Shown here piece by piece: positions 52,177 through 59,583 of a stretch of DNA of 64,000 nucleotides. Both the position numbers and the translations under genes were made by a program. Origin of the DNA: Vreelandella zhaodongensis (lineage in GTDB: Bacteria > Pseudomonadota > Gammaproteobacteria > Pseudomonadales > Halomonadaceae). The notes beneath the pieces were generated by a model. That model ran no database searches, was not told the origin of the DNA, and saw only the letters and a list, made by a program, of their open reading frames with translations. The stretch is from the NCBI RefSeq assembly GCF_013415115.1, contig NZ_JACCDD010000002.1:310001-374000 (forward strand), written 5' to 3'. Numbering within the stretch: position 1 is the first letter of the stretch; every line of letters begins with the position of its first letter.

Positions 52177-53505
52177 ATGACACAGACTGTCCACGACTTT
52201 ATCGCCATTGGCCTTGGCCCCTTCAACCTTGGCCTAGCCTGCCTCACCGACCCAATTGATGAACTTGATGGCCTCTTCCTCGAACGCAGTGACTGCTTCG
52301 ATTGGCACCCCGGAATGCTGCTTGAAGATGCCACTCTGCAGACGCCTTTCATGTCAGATCTGGTCACCATGGCCGACCCCACCAGTCGCTTCAGCGTTCT
52401 CAACTACCTGAAACAACAGGGCAAGCTCTACAACTTCTATATCCGCGAGAACGTCTTCCTGCTGCGCAAGGAGTACAACCACTACTGCCAGTGGGCAGCC
52501 GCCCAACTAGACAGCATCCGCTTCAGCACCGAAGTGACTCGCATCGATCACGACGAGACCGCAGGGGTCTACCGGGTGAGCTGCCGCGACACCCATAGCG
52601 GCGAGGCGCAGATCCATCTGGCACGGCGACTGGTGCTTGGCACCGGTACTAGCCCCTATCTGCCGGAGGGCTGCCGAGAAGTAGACCCACGCCCGCTGCA
52701 CTCCAGCGAGTATTTGCAGCACAAGGCCGAGCTGCAGCGCCAGGAGGCTATCACCCTGATTGGCAGCGGCCAGAGTGCCGCCGAGATCTACCATGATTTG
52801 CTCGCTGACATCGACCGCTTCGGCTATCGCCTCGACTGGATCACCCGCTCGCCCCGCTTCTTCCCACTGGAGTATGGAAAACTGACCCTGGAGATGACAT
52901 CACCGGACTACATCGATTACTTCCACTCCCTGCCCGAAGCCACCCGCAACGGGTTAATGCAGCGCCAAAAGAGCCTCTACAAGGGCATCAACCTGGAGCT
53001 GATTGATGCAATTTACGACCTGCGCTACGCCAAGGCGCTAGGCGGCGAGGTTCACTCTGACCTGCTCACCAACACCAACCTAGAAACCTGCCGCTATGAT
53101 GCCGAGCGCGGCGAATACGACCTGACCCTGTGGCACACCGAGCAGCAGCGCCACTACCGTCACCGCACCCCAGCGCTGATCATGGCCACCGGCTACCGCT
53201 ACCATATGCCAGACTTCTTAGCGCCTATCACCTCGCGCATCGCCTTCGACACCGCCGGACGCTATGCCGTAGGCCGCTTCTATGACATCGACGGCGGGCG
53301 CGGCGAGCTCTTCGTGCAGAACGCCGAACTGCACACCCACAGCCTGGTGGCTCCGGATTTGGGCATGGGACCCTATCGCAATGCCTGCATCATCCGCGCC
53401 TTGACCGGTAGAGAGGTCTACCCCATCGAGAAGCGCATCGCCTACCAGCACTTCGGCGCTCCAAGTGAGGCTGTCTTTGAACCGATGGACGCGGAGCCTG
53501 CATGA
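52177..53505 (+). CDS. Lysine/ornithine or diamine N-hydroxylase (siderophore pathway)
   Basis: This 442-residue flavin- and NADPH-dependent N-monooxygenase belongs with IucD, PvdA, SidA and DesB. Motifs are the FAD site FIAIGLGPFNLGLACL, FLERSDCFDWHPGMLLEDAT, and the NADPH site LIGSGQSAAEIYHDLLADID. MATGYRYHMPDFL is the family C-terminal motif. With a decarboxylase as the gene before it, the substrate is probably cadaverine or putrescine, hydroxylated on the terminal amine. The exporter gene overlaps its stop by 4 nt. Confidence 0.93.
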   Translation: MTQTVHDFIAIGLGPFNLGLACLTDPIDELDGLFLERSDCFDWHPGMLLEDATLQTPFMSDLVTMADPTSRFSVLNYLKQQGKLYNFYIRENVFLLRKEYNHYCQWAAAQLDSIRFSTEVTRIDHDETAGVYRVSCRDTHSGEAQIHLARRLVLGTGTSPYLPEGCREVDPRPLHSSEYLQHKAELQRQEAITLIGSGQSAAEIYHDLLADIDRFGYRLDWITRSPRFFPLEYGKLTLEMTSPDYIDYFHSLPEATRNGLMQRQKSLYKGINLELIDAIYDLRYAKALGGEVHSDLLTNTNLETCRYDAERGEYDLTLWHTEQQRHYRHRTPALIMATGYRYHMPDFLAPITSRIAFDTAGRYAVGRFYDIDGGRGELFVQNAELHTHSLVAPDLGMGPYRNACIIRALTGREVYPIEKRIAYQHFGAPSEAVFEPMDAEPA

Positions 53506-54674
53506 GACCGACGCCCTGGCTGGTAAGTGTCACCGCCGTAGCGGTGGTCAGCGACTCCATGCTACTGCCCTTCTATCCGCAGTTCTTCGCCGAGCGCTTT
53601 GGTGTGACCGACCCTGCCCACGTCGGCAGCTACCTAGCCATGAGCTGCCTGGTGGTAATGCTGGCACTGCCTATCTGGGCGTTGCTGGCACGGCGGTTCG
53701 GCACCCTGCAGCTGCTGGTGGGCACCCAACTCGTCGCCGGCGGCTTGAGCCTGTCCTGCGCGCTGGTCACCTCACTGCCGCTTTTCTGGGGATTGTCGCT
53801 GGCCATGCTGGTGGCCAAGGCTAGTTACCTGCTGGTCTACCCGTACCTCATGCACTTCGAGCCCCAGGAGCGCCACGCCACTCTAATCGGCATGCTCTCA
53901 GTGGTGGTGCATGCTGGCGGCATTCTCGGTGCCATCGTGGGCGGCCTGGTACTGGAGCTCTGGCAGCCGGCTCGCGTGTTCCAGCTGATGGCGGTGAGCG
54001 ATATTCTCCAGGTGGCGGTTTGCCTGCTGTTGCTCAGCCGCGGACAAGTGCCCCACGCGGCGCCCGCCACTCCAACCTCCCCCAGCGCCAACGGCGCTAT
54101 TCTGCGCTTGGGTGTGGTGATGCTGCTGTTCACCTTCAGCGCCTATCTGGCACGACCCTTTTTCGCCCAGTACTGGGCGCTAGCCTCGGGCCAACCGAGT
54201 GCGACGCTGGCTGGCGCGGTCTTCGCGATTCCCGGCGGTGTCGCCGTAGCGCTGCTGGCTTTCGACTTGTTGGGCCGACGCCCAAGCGGTGCGGCCATCG
54301 TTATCCCACTGGCAATCGGCCTCACGGGCCTGCTGCTCCAAGCCAGTGGCGAGGTTATCGCCATCCTAGCGGGTCGGCTGCTACTCGGCTGGGCACTGTT
54401 TCGCGTCTCTGTGCGACTGGAAGTACGCCTCTTCCAGCTCAGCACACCAAAACGCTACGCCAGCGACTTCAGCAAAATCCATATCTTCCAGGGGCTCGGC
54501 GTGCTCATCGCCTCCTGGGGCGCTGGTCGCTTGGTCGACACCCAGGGCCTGGCCAGCCCCTTTTTCGTCGCGGCGTTAGGTTTCGCCCTCTGCGCCCTCG
54601 CCTATCGCTTGCTGCTGGCCGGGCCATCGTCGAGCCAAGCACAGCCAACTGATCCCGTTTCTGCAAGGACCTGA
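53502..54674 (+). CDS. MFS transporter, probable siderophore exporter
   Basis: This 390-residue protein of the major facilitator superfamily has about 12 hydrophobic segments (for example LVVMLALPIWALLARRFG, VHAGGILGAIVGGLVLELWQ). It lies between the hydroxylase and synthetase genes, overlapping the first by 4 nt and 2 nt before the second, so export of the finished siderophore is the likely role (inference). No sequence motif sets the substrate. Confidence 0.88.
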   Translation: MRPTPWLVSVTAVAVVSDSMLLPFYPQFFAERFGVTDPAHVGSYLAMSCLVVMLALPIWALLARRFGTLQLLVGTQLVAGGLSLSCALVTSLPLFWGLSLAMLVAKASYLLVYPYLMHFEPQERHATLIGMLSVVVHAGGILGAIVGGLVLELWQPARVFQLMAVSDILQVAVCLLLLSRGQVPHAAPATPTSPSANGAILRLGVVMLLFTFSAYLARPFFAQYWALASGQPSATLAGAVFAIPGGVAVALLAFDLLGRRPSGAAIVIPLAIGLTGLLLQASGEVIAILAGRLLLGWALFRVSVRLEVRLFQLSTPKRYASDFSKIHIFQGLGVLIASWGAGRLVDTQGLASPFFVAALGFALCALAYRLLLAGPSSSQAQPTDPVSART

Positions 54675-54676
54675 CC

Positions 54677-57124
54677 ATGAATCTCTTCCAACCGACCCCG
54701 ACCACTCGCATCACCTACAGCCGCCACGCTCAAGGGCTGGGGTCTTTCAGCCTCCGCCCACTGCACCTGCCCGAGGACCTACCCCTGGTACATGACTGGG
54801 TTACCGCACCCCGAGCAAGTTTCTGGGGTATGCAGGGCCACTCTGCTGAACGCGTGCTCGCCTTCTACCGCGACCTGCAGGAAAGCAACCAAGCACAGGG
54901 CTACCTGGGGCTATTCAACGATCAACCTGCCTTTCTGGTGGAGTGCTACGACCCGCGCCACGACCCTATCGGAGAGCACTATGATGTGGCCGAGGGTGAC
55001 CGCGGCATGCACTTCTTGGTGGCTCCTGCCAAGACGCCGCTGACCGGCTTCAGCGTCCAGGTGATCACCACCATCCTGGCCTTTATGTTTGAGGACCCCG
55101 ACACACGGCGCATCGTGGTAGAGCCGGACGTCAACAACCGCAAGATACATCCGCTCAACCGCCGAGTAGGTTTTGTTTACGAACGCGAAGTGCAGCTGCC
55201 CGAGAAGACCGCTCACCTCGCCTTCTGCGACCGAGAAGCGTTCGCCTCGGCGGTGAGCCGCGAAAACCCGCGCCTCACCCAGGTACTGGCCGCCAACCCC
55301 ACACGGGTCACTTCCCACCTAACCCCCGACCACTGGGCTCAGGCCAACCGCTGGCTGACCCGCAAGGCGATTGCTGAGTTCTCCCATGAGCGCCTGCTGG
55401 CCCCCGAGGCACTGCACGTGGATACCAAAGGCAACGGCGACTACCGGCTGGCTGCCCCGAACACGGCGGTCGAGTACCACTTCCGCGCCCGTCGTCTGGC
55501 GCTGGATCACTGGATGATCGACCTCGACTCCCTCGATAAGCGGGTCGATGACGTCTCAGCTGAGATCGACGCGCAGCACTTCATCCTCGAATTCCGCCAG
55601 CCCCTGGGGATCAGCAATGAGATGCTGCCGGTTTACCTGGAAGAGATTGCCAGCACCCTGTTCGGCAGCGCCTACAAGCTAGACAGCAACCGCCCAGATG
55701 CCGATGGGTTAGCCGATGCCGACTTCCAGACACTGGAGGCCGCCATGACGGAGGGCCACCCTGTGTTCGTGGCTAATAATGGCCGCATGGGCTTCGACGC
55801 CGTTGACTACCACGCCTTTGCCCCAGAAGCCGCAGCGCCCATCACCCTGGTATGGCTCGCAGTACATCGCGAAGACGCTCATTTCAGTGCCATCGAAGGC
55901 CTAGACTACGAGGCACTGTTGCGCGAGGAGCTCGGCACAGCAACAGTAAATGACTTTCACCGACGGCTGGGAGAGCGCCATCTCGACCCCACGGACTACC
56001 TGCTGATGCCCGCTCATCCCTGGCAGTGGTTCCACAAGCTATCCATCACTTTCGCCGCTGAGGTAGCTCGGAACCGCATCGTCTGCTTGGGCTACGGTCA
56101 CGATCAGTATCAGGCCCAGCAGTCGATCCGTACCTGGTTCAACGTGAGCCAGCCAAATCGGCGCTATGTGAAGACAGCACTGTCGATTCTCAACATGGGC
56201 TTTATGCGTGGTCTCTCTCCCAATTACATGCGCGCCACACCGACCATTAACGACTGGATCAAAGCACTGGTCGACGGCGACCCTGAGCTTCGTGCCCAGA
56301 GCTTCACGATCCTCCGCGAGGAGGCCGCTATCGGCTTTCGTCGCGACGCTATCGAGCCAGTCTTCGATAGCCACAGTGCCTACAAGAAGATGCTAGCCTG
56401 CCTTTGGCGGGAGAGCCCCATGCGCTACCAGCGCGACGGCCAGCAGCTGATGACCATGGCCGCCCTGCTGCATGTCGATGCAAATCAACGCGCGCTGCTG
56501 CCGCGACTGATCACGATTTCCGGGCTTTCCACCAGTAGCTGGCTGGACTGCTACTTAAGGGTTTACCTTCGCCCGCTGCTGCACTGTTTCTATGCCTATG
56601 ATCTGGTGTTCATGCCTCACGGCGAGAACCTGATTTTGCAGCTCAAGGATGGTGTTCCGGTGCGCGCCATCATGAAGGACATTGCCGAGGAGATCGCCAT
56701 CATGAACACCGAGGTGGAACTGCCCGAGGCCATTTCTCGAATCCGCCTCGATATACCCAAGTCACTCAAGGTATTGTCGATCTTCACCGATGTGTTTGAT
56801 TGTTTCCTACGCTTTATGGCGGGAATTCTGGTCGAGCAAGGCGACATAACGGAAGACGTTTTCTGGGAGCGGGTGGCACGCTGCGTCGTTGATTACCAGC
56901 AGGACCACCCTGAGTTCGCTGAGAAGTTCCACCAGCACGATCTCTTCGCGCCAGAGTTCGTACTCTCCTGCCTAAACCGACTGCAACTCAGCGACCACCA
57001 GCAGATGCTCGACTTGGCAGAGCCAGCAAAAAACCTGAAATTCGCAGGCAACCTCGCCAACCCCATTGCCGCCTTCCACCCCATCGCCTGCGCAAGGGCA
57101 ACCCAACAGCTGGAACTAACCTGA
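54677..57124 (+). CDS. Fused acyltransferase / IucA-IucC NIS siderophore synthetase
   Basis: This 815-residue protein joins two activities. Residues ~1-210 are a GNAT-type acyltransferase of the IucB/DesC group (FSLRPLHLPEDLPLVHDWVT, PDVNNRKIHPLNRRVGFVYE). The rest is an IucA/IucC NRPS-independent synthetase (DYLLMPAHPWQWFHKLSITF, SQPNRRYVKTALSILNMGFM, DLVFMPHGENLILQLKDGVP), which adenylates a carboxylate and joins it to the N-hydroxylated amine. The fusion equals DesC plus DesD, as in BibC of the bisucaberin pathway. The product is probably a cyclic or linear hydroxamate of the bisucaberin, putrebactin or desferrioxamine kind. The exact product cannot be read here. Confidence 0.92.
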   Translation: MNLFQPTPTTRITYSRHAQGLGSFSLRPLHLPEDLPLVHDWVTAPRASFWGMQGHSAERVLAFYRDLQESNQAQGYLGLFNDQPAFLVECYDPRHDPIGEHYDVAEGDRGMHFLVAPAKTPLTGFSVQVITTILAFMFEDPDTRRIVVEPDVNNRKIHPLNRRVGFVYEREVQLPEKTAHLAFCDREAFASAVSRENPRLTQVLAANPTRVTSHLTPDHWAQANRWLTRKAIAEFSHERLLAPEALHVDTKGNGDYRLAAPNTAVEYHFRARRLALDHWMIDLDSLDKRVDDVSAEIDAQHFILEFRQPLGISNEMLPVYLEEIASTLFGSAYKLDSNRPDADGLADADFQTLEAAMTEGHPVFVANNGRMGFDAVDYHAFAPEAAAPITLVWLAVHREDAHFSAIEGLDYEALLREELGTATVNDFHRRLGERHLDPTDYLLMPAHPWQWFHKLSITFAAEVARNRIVCLGYGHDQYQAQQSIRTWFNVSQPNRRYVKTALSILNMGFMRGLSPNYMRATPTINDWIKALVDGDPELRAQSFTILREEAAIGFRRDAIEPVFDSHSAYKKMLACLWRESPMRYQRDGQQLMTMAALLHVDANQRALLPRLITISGLSTSSWLDCYLRVYLRPLLHCFYAYDLVFMPHGENLILQLKDGVPVRAIMKDIAEEIAIMNTEVELPEAISRIRLDIPKSLKVLSIFTDVFDCFLRFMAGILVEQGDITEDVFWERVARCVVDYQQDHPEFAEKFHQHDLFAPEFVLSCLNRLQLSDHQQMLDLAEPAKNLKFAGNLANPIAAFHPIACARATQQLELT

Positions 57125-57138
57125 ACTATGACGACACT

Positions 57139-57161
57139 GGGCCCGCTGCAAGGGCGGGCCC
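57139..57161. other. GC-rich hairpin after the synthetase gene
   Basis: GGGCCCGC pairs with GCGGGCCC around a 7-nt loop, 15 nt after the stop codon. There is no T-run, so termination would be partial or Rho-assisted. Confidence 0.6.
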
Positions 57162-57209
57162 TATAAGAACCAACACCATTCGAGCCCCTGACACCATGAT
57201 CGTGTTCCC

Positions 57210-57731
57210 ATGACCGACCATCTGGACCTCACCCGTCTTTATCGAATGCACGCCAGTGATCTGAATGGCTATTTACGACAACGGCTGCACTGTCCTGCCC
57301 TCGCCGATGACCTCTGTCAGGAGGCGTTCTTGCGCCTGAGCCAACGGCCATGCAACGAGGGCCTTGAAGAGCCACGCGCCTACCTGTTCCGCATCGCCAA
57401 TAACCTAATGATTGATCATCATCGTCGCTGTTACTCACGCATCGACCACCAGCCACTCGATGATCCTCGTCTCTGCCTCGCCTGTCCCTACTCTTGCCCA
57501 GAAACGGCAACCGAAAGCGCCCTGTGTCAGCGCCAGTTACGGCGAGCTATGGCATCGTTGCCACCACGGCTTCTCCAGGCATTGACCTGGCACCGCTTGG
57601 AAGGGCTGACCCAAGCCGAGATTGGCCGACGCTTTGGGGTCTCTGAACGCATGGCGGGGCGCTATATCACCCAGGCGCTGGAGCGATGCCGCAGTGAGCT
57701 GGTCGGCACTACATCACTGTGCCAAGAGTAG
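57210..57731 (+). CDS. ECF sigma factor, FecI-like, without adjacent anti-sigma gene
   Basis: This 173-residue RNA polymerase sigma factor has regions 2 and 4 only: LADDLCQEAFLRLSQRP and YLFRIANNLMIDHHRR in region 2, and LTQAEIGRRFGVSERMAGRY in region 4. It is of the FecI (iron) group, which is usually paired with a FecR anti-sigma factor. No FecR gene is seen in the window, and the nearby TonB receptor lacks a signalling domain. It lies after the synthetase gene and before fhuF, so iron or siderophore control is likely. No Shine-Dalgarno site is obvious. Confidence 0.88.
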   Translation: MTDHLDLTRLYRMHASDLNGYLRQRLHCPALADDLCQEAFLRLSQRPCNEGLEEPRAYLFRIANNLMIDHHRRCYSRIDHQPLDDPRLCLACPYSCPETATESALCQRQLRRAMASLPPRLLQALTWHRLEGLTQAEIGRRFGVSERMAGRYITQALERCRSELVGTTSLCQE

Positions 57732-57739
57732 ACGCTATT

Positions 57740-57758
57740 GCTAATGATTAGCATTCAT
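57740..57758. promoter_or_regulatory. Fur box-like site before fhuF
   Basis: GCTAATGATTAGCATTCAT contains the exact palindrome TGCTAATGATTAGCA (counting the base before) and is close to the Fur consensus. It lies 34 bp before the fhuF start, close to the end of the sigma-factor gene. Confidence 0.75.
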
Positions 57759-57792
57759 ATTACTATCTGGAAATTATTCTTGGTGGTGAGCC

Positions 57793-58527
57793 ATGCCCCC
57801 TGCGCTGACGACACTCTATCTCGGCCCTCTGGAAGGCCTGCTGCCCCCCGTCCTGGGAGTTCCCCCCGACGGCCCCTATACCTTGCCTGCTTGGAAGTTG
57901 CTTTCCCCCAGCTACCTGACGCCTCTGCTGGAGCGCTTCACCCTTCAGTATGGCCGCGGCGACCGTCGTGCCGTGGCTTCACTGTGGTCAAAGTGGCACT
58001 TCAGCTCAGTGATTTCAGCCGCCCTGGCCGCCAACCTACTGCTGGAACGTGACCTACCCCTGGGTCTGGATGACCTTCATCTCGAACTGACTCCCGAGGG
58101 GCAGACACGACGCCTGTGGCTTCATCATGCAGGGAAGCCATTGGCCTCTCAGGACGCATTCACGCGTTTCTCAACGCTAATCGAAGGTCATCTCACCCCA
58201 CTGATCACGACCCTGGCGCAACTCTCAGGAGCCTCTCCAAAGGTGTTCTGGAGCAACGCAGGCAACTACTTCGAGCACTTCGCCGAGGCTCTGCAAGCGC
58301 ACCCTCTGGCAGAGGCCGACGTAGCTGAGCCGGCCAGGGAGCTCATGGCCAACCGCCACCTGCCGGATGGCCGCCGCAATCCTCTCTTCCAGCCGGTGCG
58401 CTACCTACAAGGTACCCATGGGACGAAAACCGAGCGCCGCCGACGCCTCTGCTGTATCCGCTATCTGATGCCAGAGCTCGGCTACTGCGGCAACTGTCCA
58501 CTGAACCAGGGCAAGTGTCGCCACTGA
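57793..58527 (+). CDS. fhuF: FhuF-like siderophore-iron reductase
   Basis: FhuF-type proteins carry an unusual 2Fe-2S cluster and reduce ferric hydroxamates in the cytoplasm to release iron. The 244-residue protein has the C-terminal motif Cys220-Cys221-x10-Cys232-x2-Cys235 (CCIRYLMPELGYCGNC) that binds this cluster. Upstream parts (SLWSKWHFSSVISAALAANL, SGASPKVFWSNAGNYFEHFA) fit the family. A Fur-like site lies directly before it. Its presence agrees with a hydroxamate siderophore made by the genes upstream. Confidence 0.9.
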   Translation: MPPALTTLYLGPLEGLLPPVLGVPPDGPYTLPAWKLLSPSYLTPLLERFTLQYGRGDRRAVASLWSKWHFSSVISAALAANLLLERDLPLGLDDLHLELTPEGQTRRLWLHHAGKPLASQDAFTRFSTLIEGHLTPLITTLAQLSGASPKVFWSNAGNYFEHFAEALQAHPLAEADVAEPARELMANRHLPDGRRNPLFQPVRYLQGTHGTKTERRRRLCCIRYLMPELGYCGNCPLNQGKCRH

Positions 58528-58542
58528 CCGGAGGATGAGGAG

Positions 58543-59475
58543 ATGACCAGGGCTGCCATCTATCGGATGACCGTTGCGGATTTTCTCGATTACGGCCACC
58601 GCTACTGCATTGAGTATCGTTTCCCAGCAACGGCATGCCCGCCGGAACGGGCCGCCCAGATGTCCGTCGCCCAAGGTCGGGTAGAGGAAATAGTGCTCTT
58701 TCCCGGCGTCGAGCTGGTGCTCTCCGACATCGATGTGATTCACCCTTATGCATCACACTCGCTGGGCTCGGCAGCGCGGCTGCTCGTGGTGGTGATAGAG
58801 GGCCGCGTGCGGCTGGGATCAAACACAGAACAGCGCTGGCTGACGGCCGGGCAGGCTCATTCCTTGTGCTTGAACGACCGGCAAGTCCTCGACGCCTACC
58901 AGCCCGAGGGCCAGCGACTGCGCACTCTCTGCCTGTCACTAGACGAGACGGCCATGCACCAGTGGTGCGGCGAAACCTTGCCGGCAGAGCCATCCAGCAC
59001 TTGGTCACTCACTCACGCACTGAACCTATCCCTGGAGCAGAGTTTTCACTCGCCTCTGACTGGCCTACCCCGGCGGCTACTCTTCCAGGGGCTCGCGCTG
59101 CAGCTGCTGGCTCAGGGGCAGGCACCGCCCAGCCGCGAAAGCATTCAGGTAACAGCGTCACCCAGCCGCTTGGAGTCGGTTCGCCGCCTGCTTGAGGAAG
59201 CCCCCGAACGGGAACATCGTCTGGAAGTGCTGGCAGCACGTGCCGCGATGAGTCCTAGCACCCTGGTGCGTCGCTTCAAGACTGCCTACGGCTGTTCACC
59301 CATCGACTACCTGCGTCGCATGCGCCTGTCTCTGGCTCGGGAACTACTGCTCGACGGGCATAGCATCCAACAAGCCGCGCATCTGAGCGGTTACCGTCAT
59401 GCCAGCAACTTTACCACCGCATTCCGCCGTGCTTTCGGTGTGTCTCCCAGCACCCTGACGAGGCACCATCAATGA
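58543..59475 (+). CDS. AraC-family transcriptional regulator
   Basis: This 310-residue protein has an N-terminal ligand domain and a C-terminal pair of helix-turn-helix units: LEVLAARAAMSPSTLVRRFK and HSIQQAAHLSGYRHASNFTT, ending FRRAFGVSPSTL. It resembles the PchR/YbtA-type regulators that respond to iron-siderophore complexes, judged mainly by position. It is 15 nt after fhuF and 108 nt before the receptor gene, so it may activate the receptor and importer in response to the siderophore (inference). GAGGAG lies just before the ATG. Confidence 0.88.
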   Translation: MTRAAIYRMTVADFLDYGHRYCIEYRFPATACPPERAAQMSVAQGRVEEIVLFPGVELVLSDIDVIHPYASHSLGSAARLLVVVIEGRVRLGSNTEQRWLTAGQAHSLCLNDRQVLDAYQPEGQRLRTLCLSLDETAMHQWCGETLPAEPSSTWSLTHALNLSLEQSFHSPLTGLPRRLLFQGLALQLLAQGQAPPSRESIQVTASPSRLESVRRLLEEAPEREHRLEVLAARAAMSPSTLVRRFKTAYGCSPIDYLRRMRLSLARELLLDGHSIQQAAHLSGYRHASNFTTAFRRAFGVSPSTLTRHHQ

Positions 59476-59538
59476 ACGCAACCTGCGTCACGCGCATAAC
59501 AAATCGCTCAGCGCGCATAACTCAGCACGCCAACAAAA

Positions 59539-59557
59539 TGGAATAATTCTCATTACC
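59539..59557. promoter_or_regulatory. Fur box-like site before the TonB receptor gene
   Basis: TGGAATAATTCTCATTACC matches about 12 of 19 positions of the Fur consensus. It lies 27 bp before the receptor gene. The match is weaker than at the two other sites. Confidence 0.45.
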
Positions 59558-59583
59558 AAAAGAATTCACACCGAGAATCATCC

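Noticed and set aside
54020..54652. A 210-residue plus-strand frame inside the MFS exporter gene
   Set aside because: It is rich in arginine and proline and lies in another frame of a clear 12-segment transporter.
57121..57209. A search for a FecR-like anti-sigma gene or a Fur site close to the sigma factor
   Set aside because: The 89-bp spacer holds only a GC-rich hairpin, and the following genes are fhuF and araC types; no anti-sigma frame is present.
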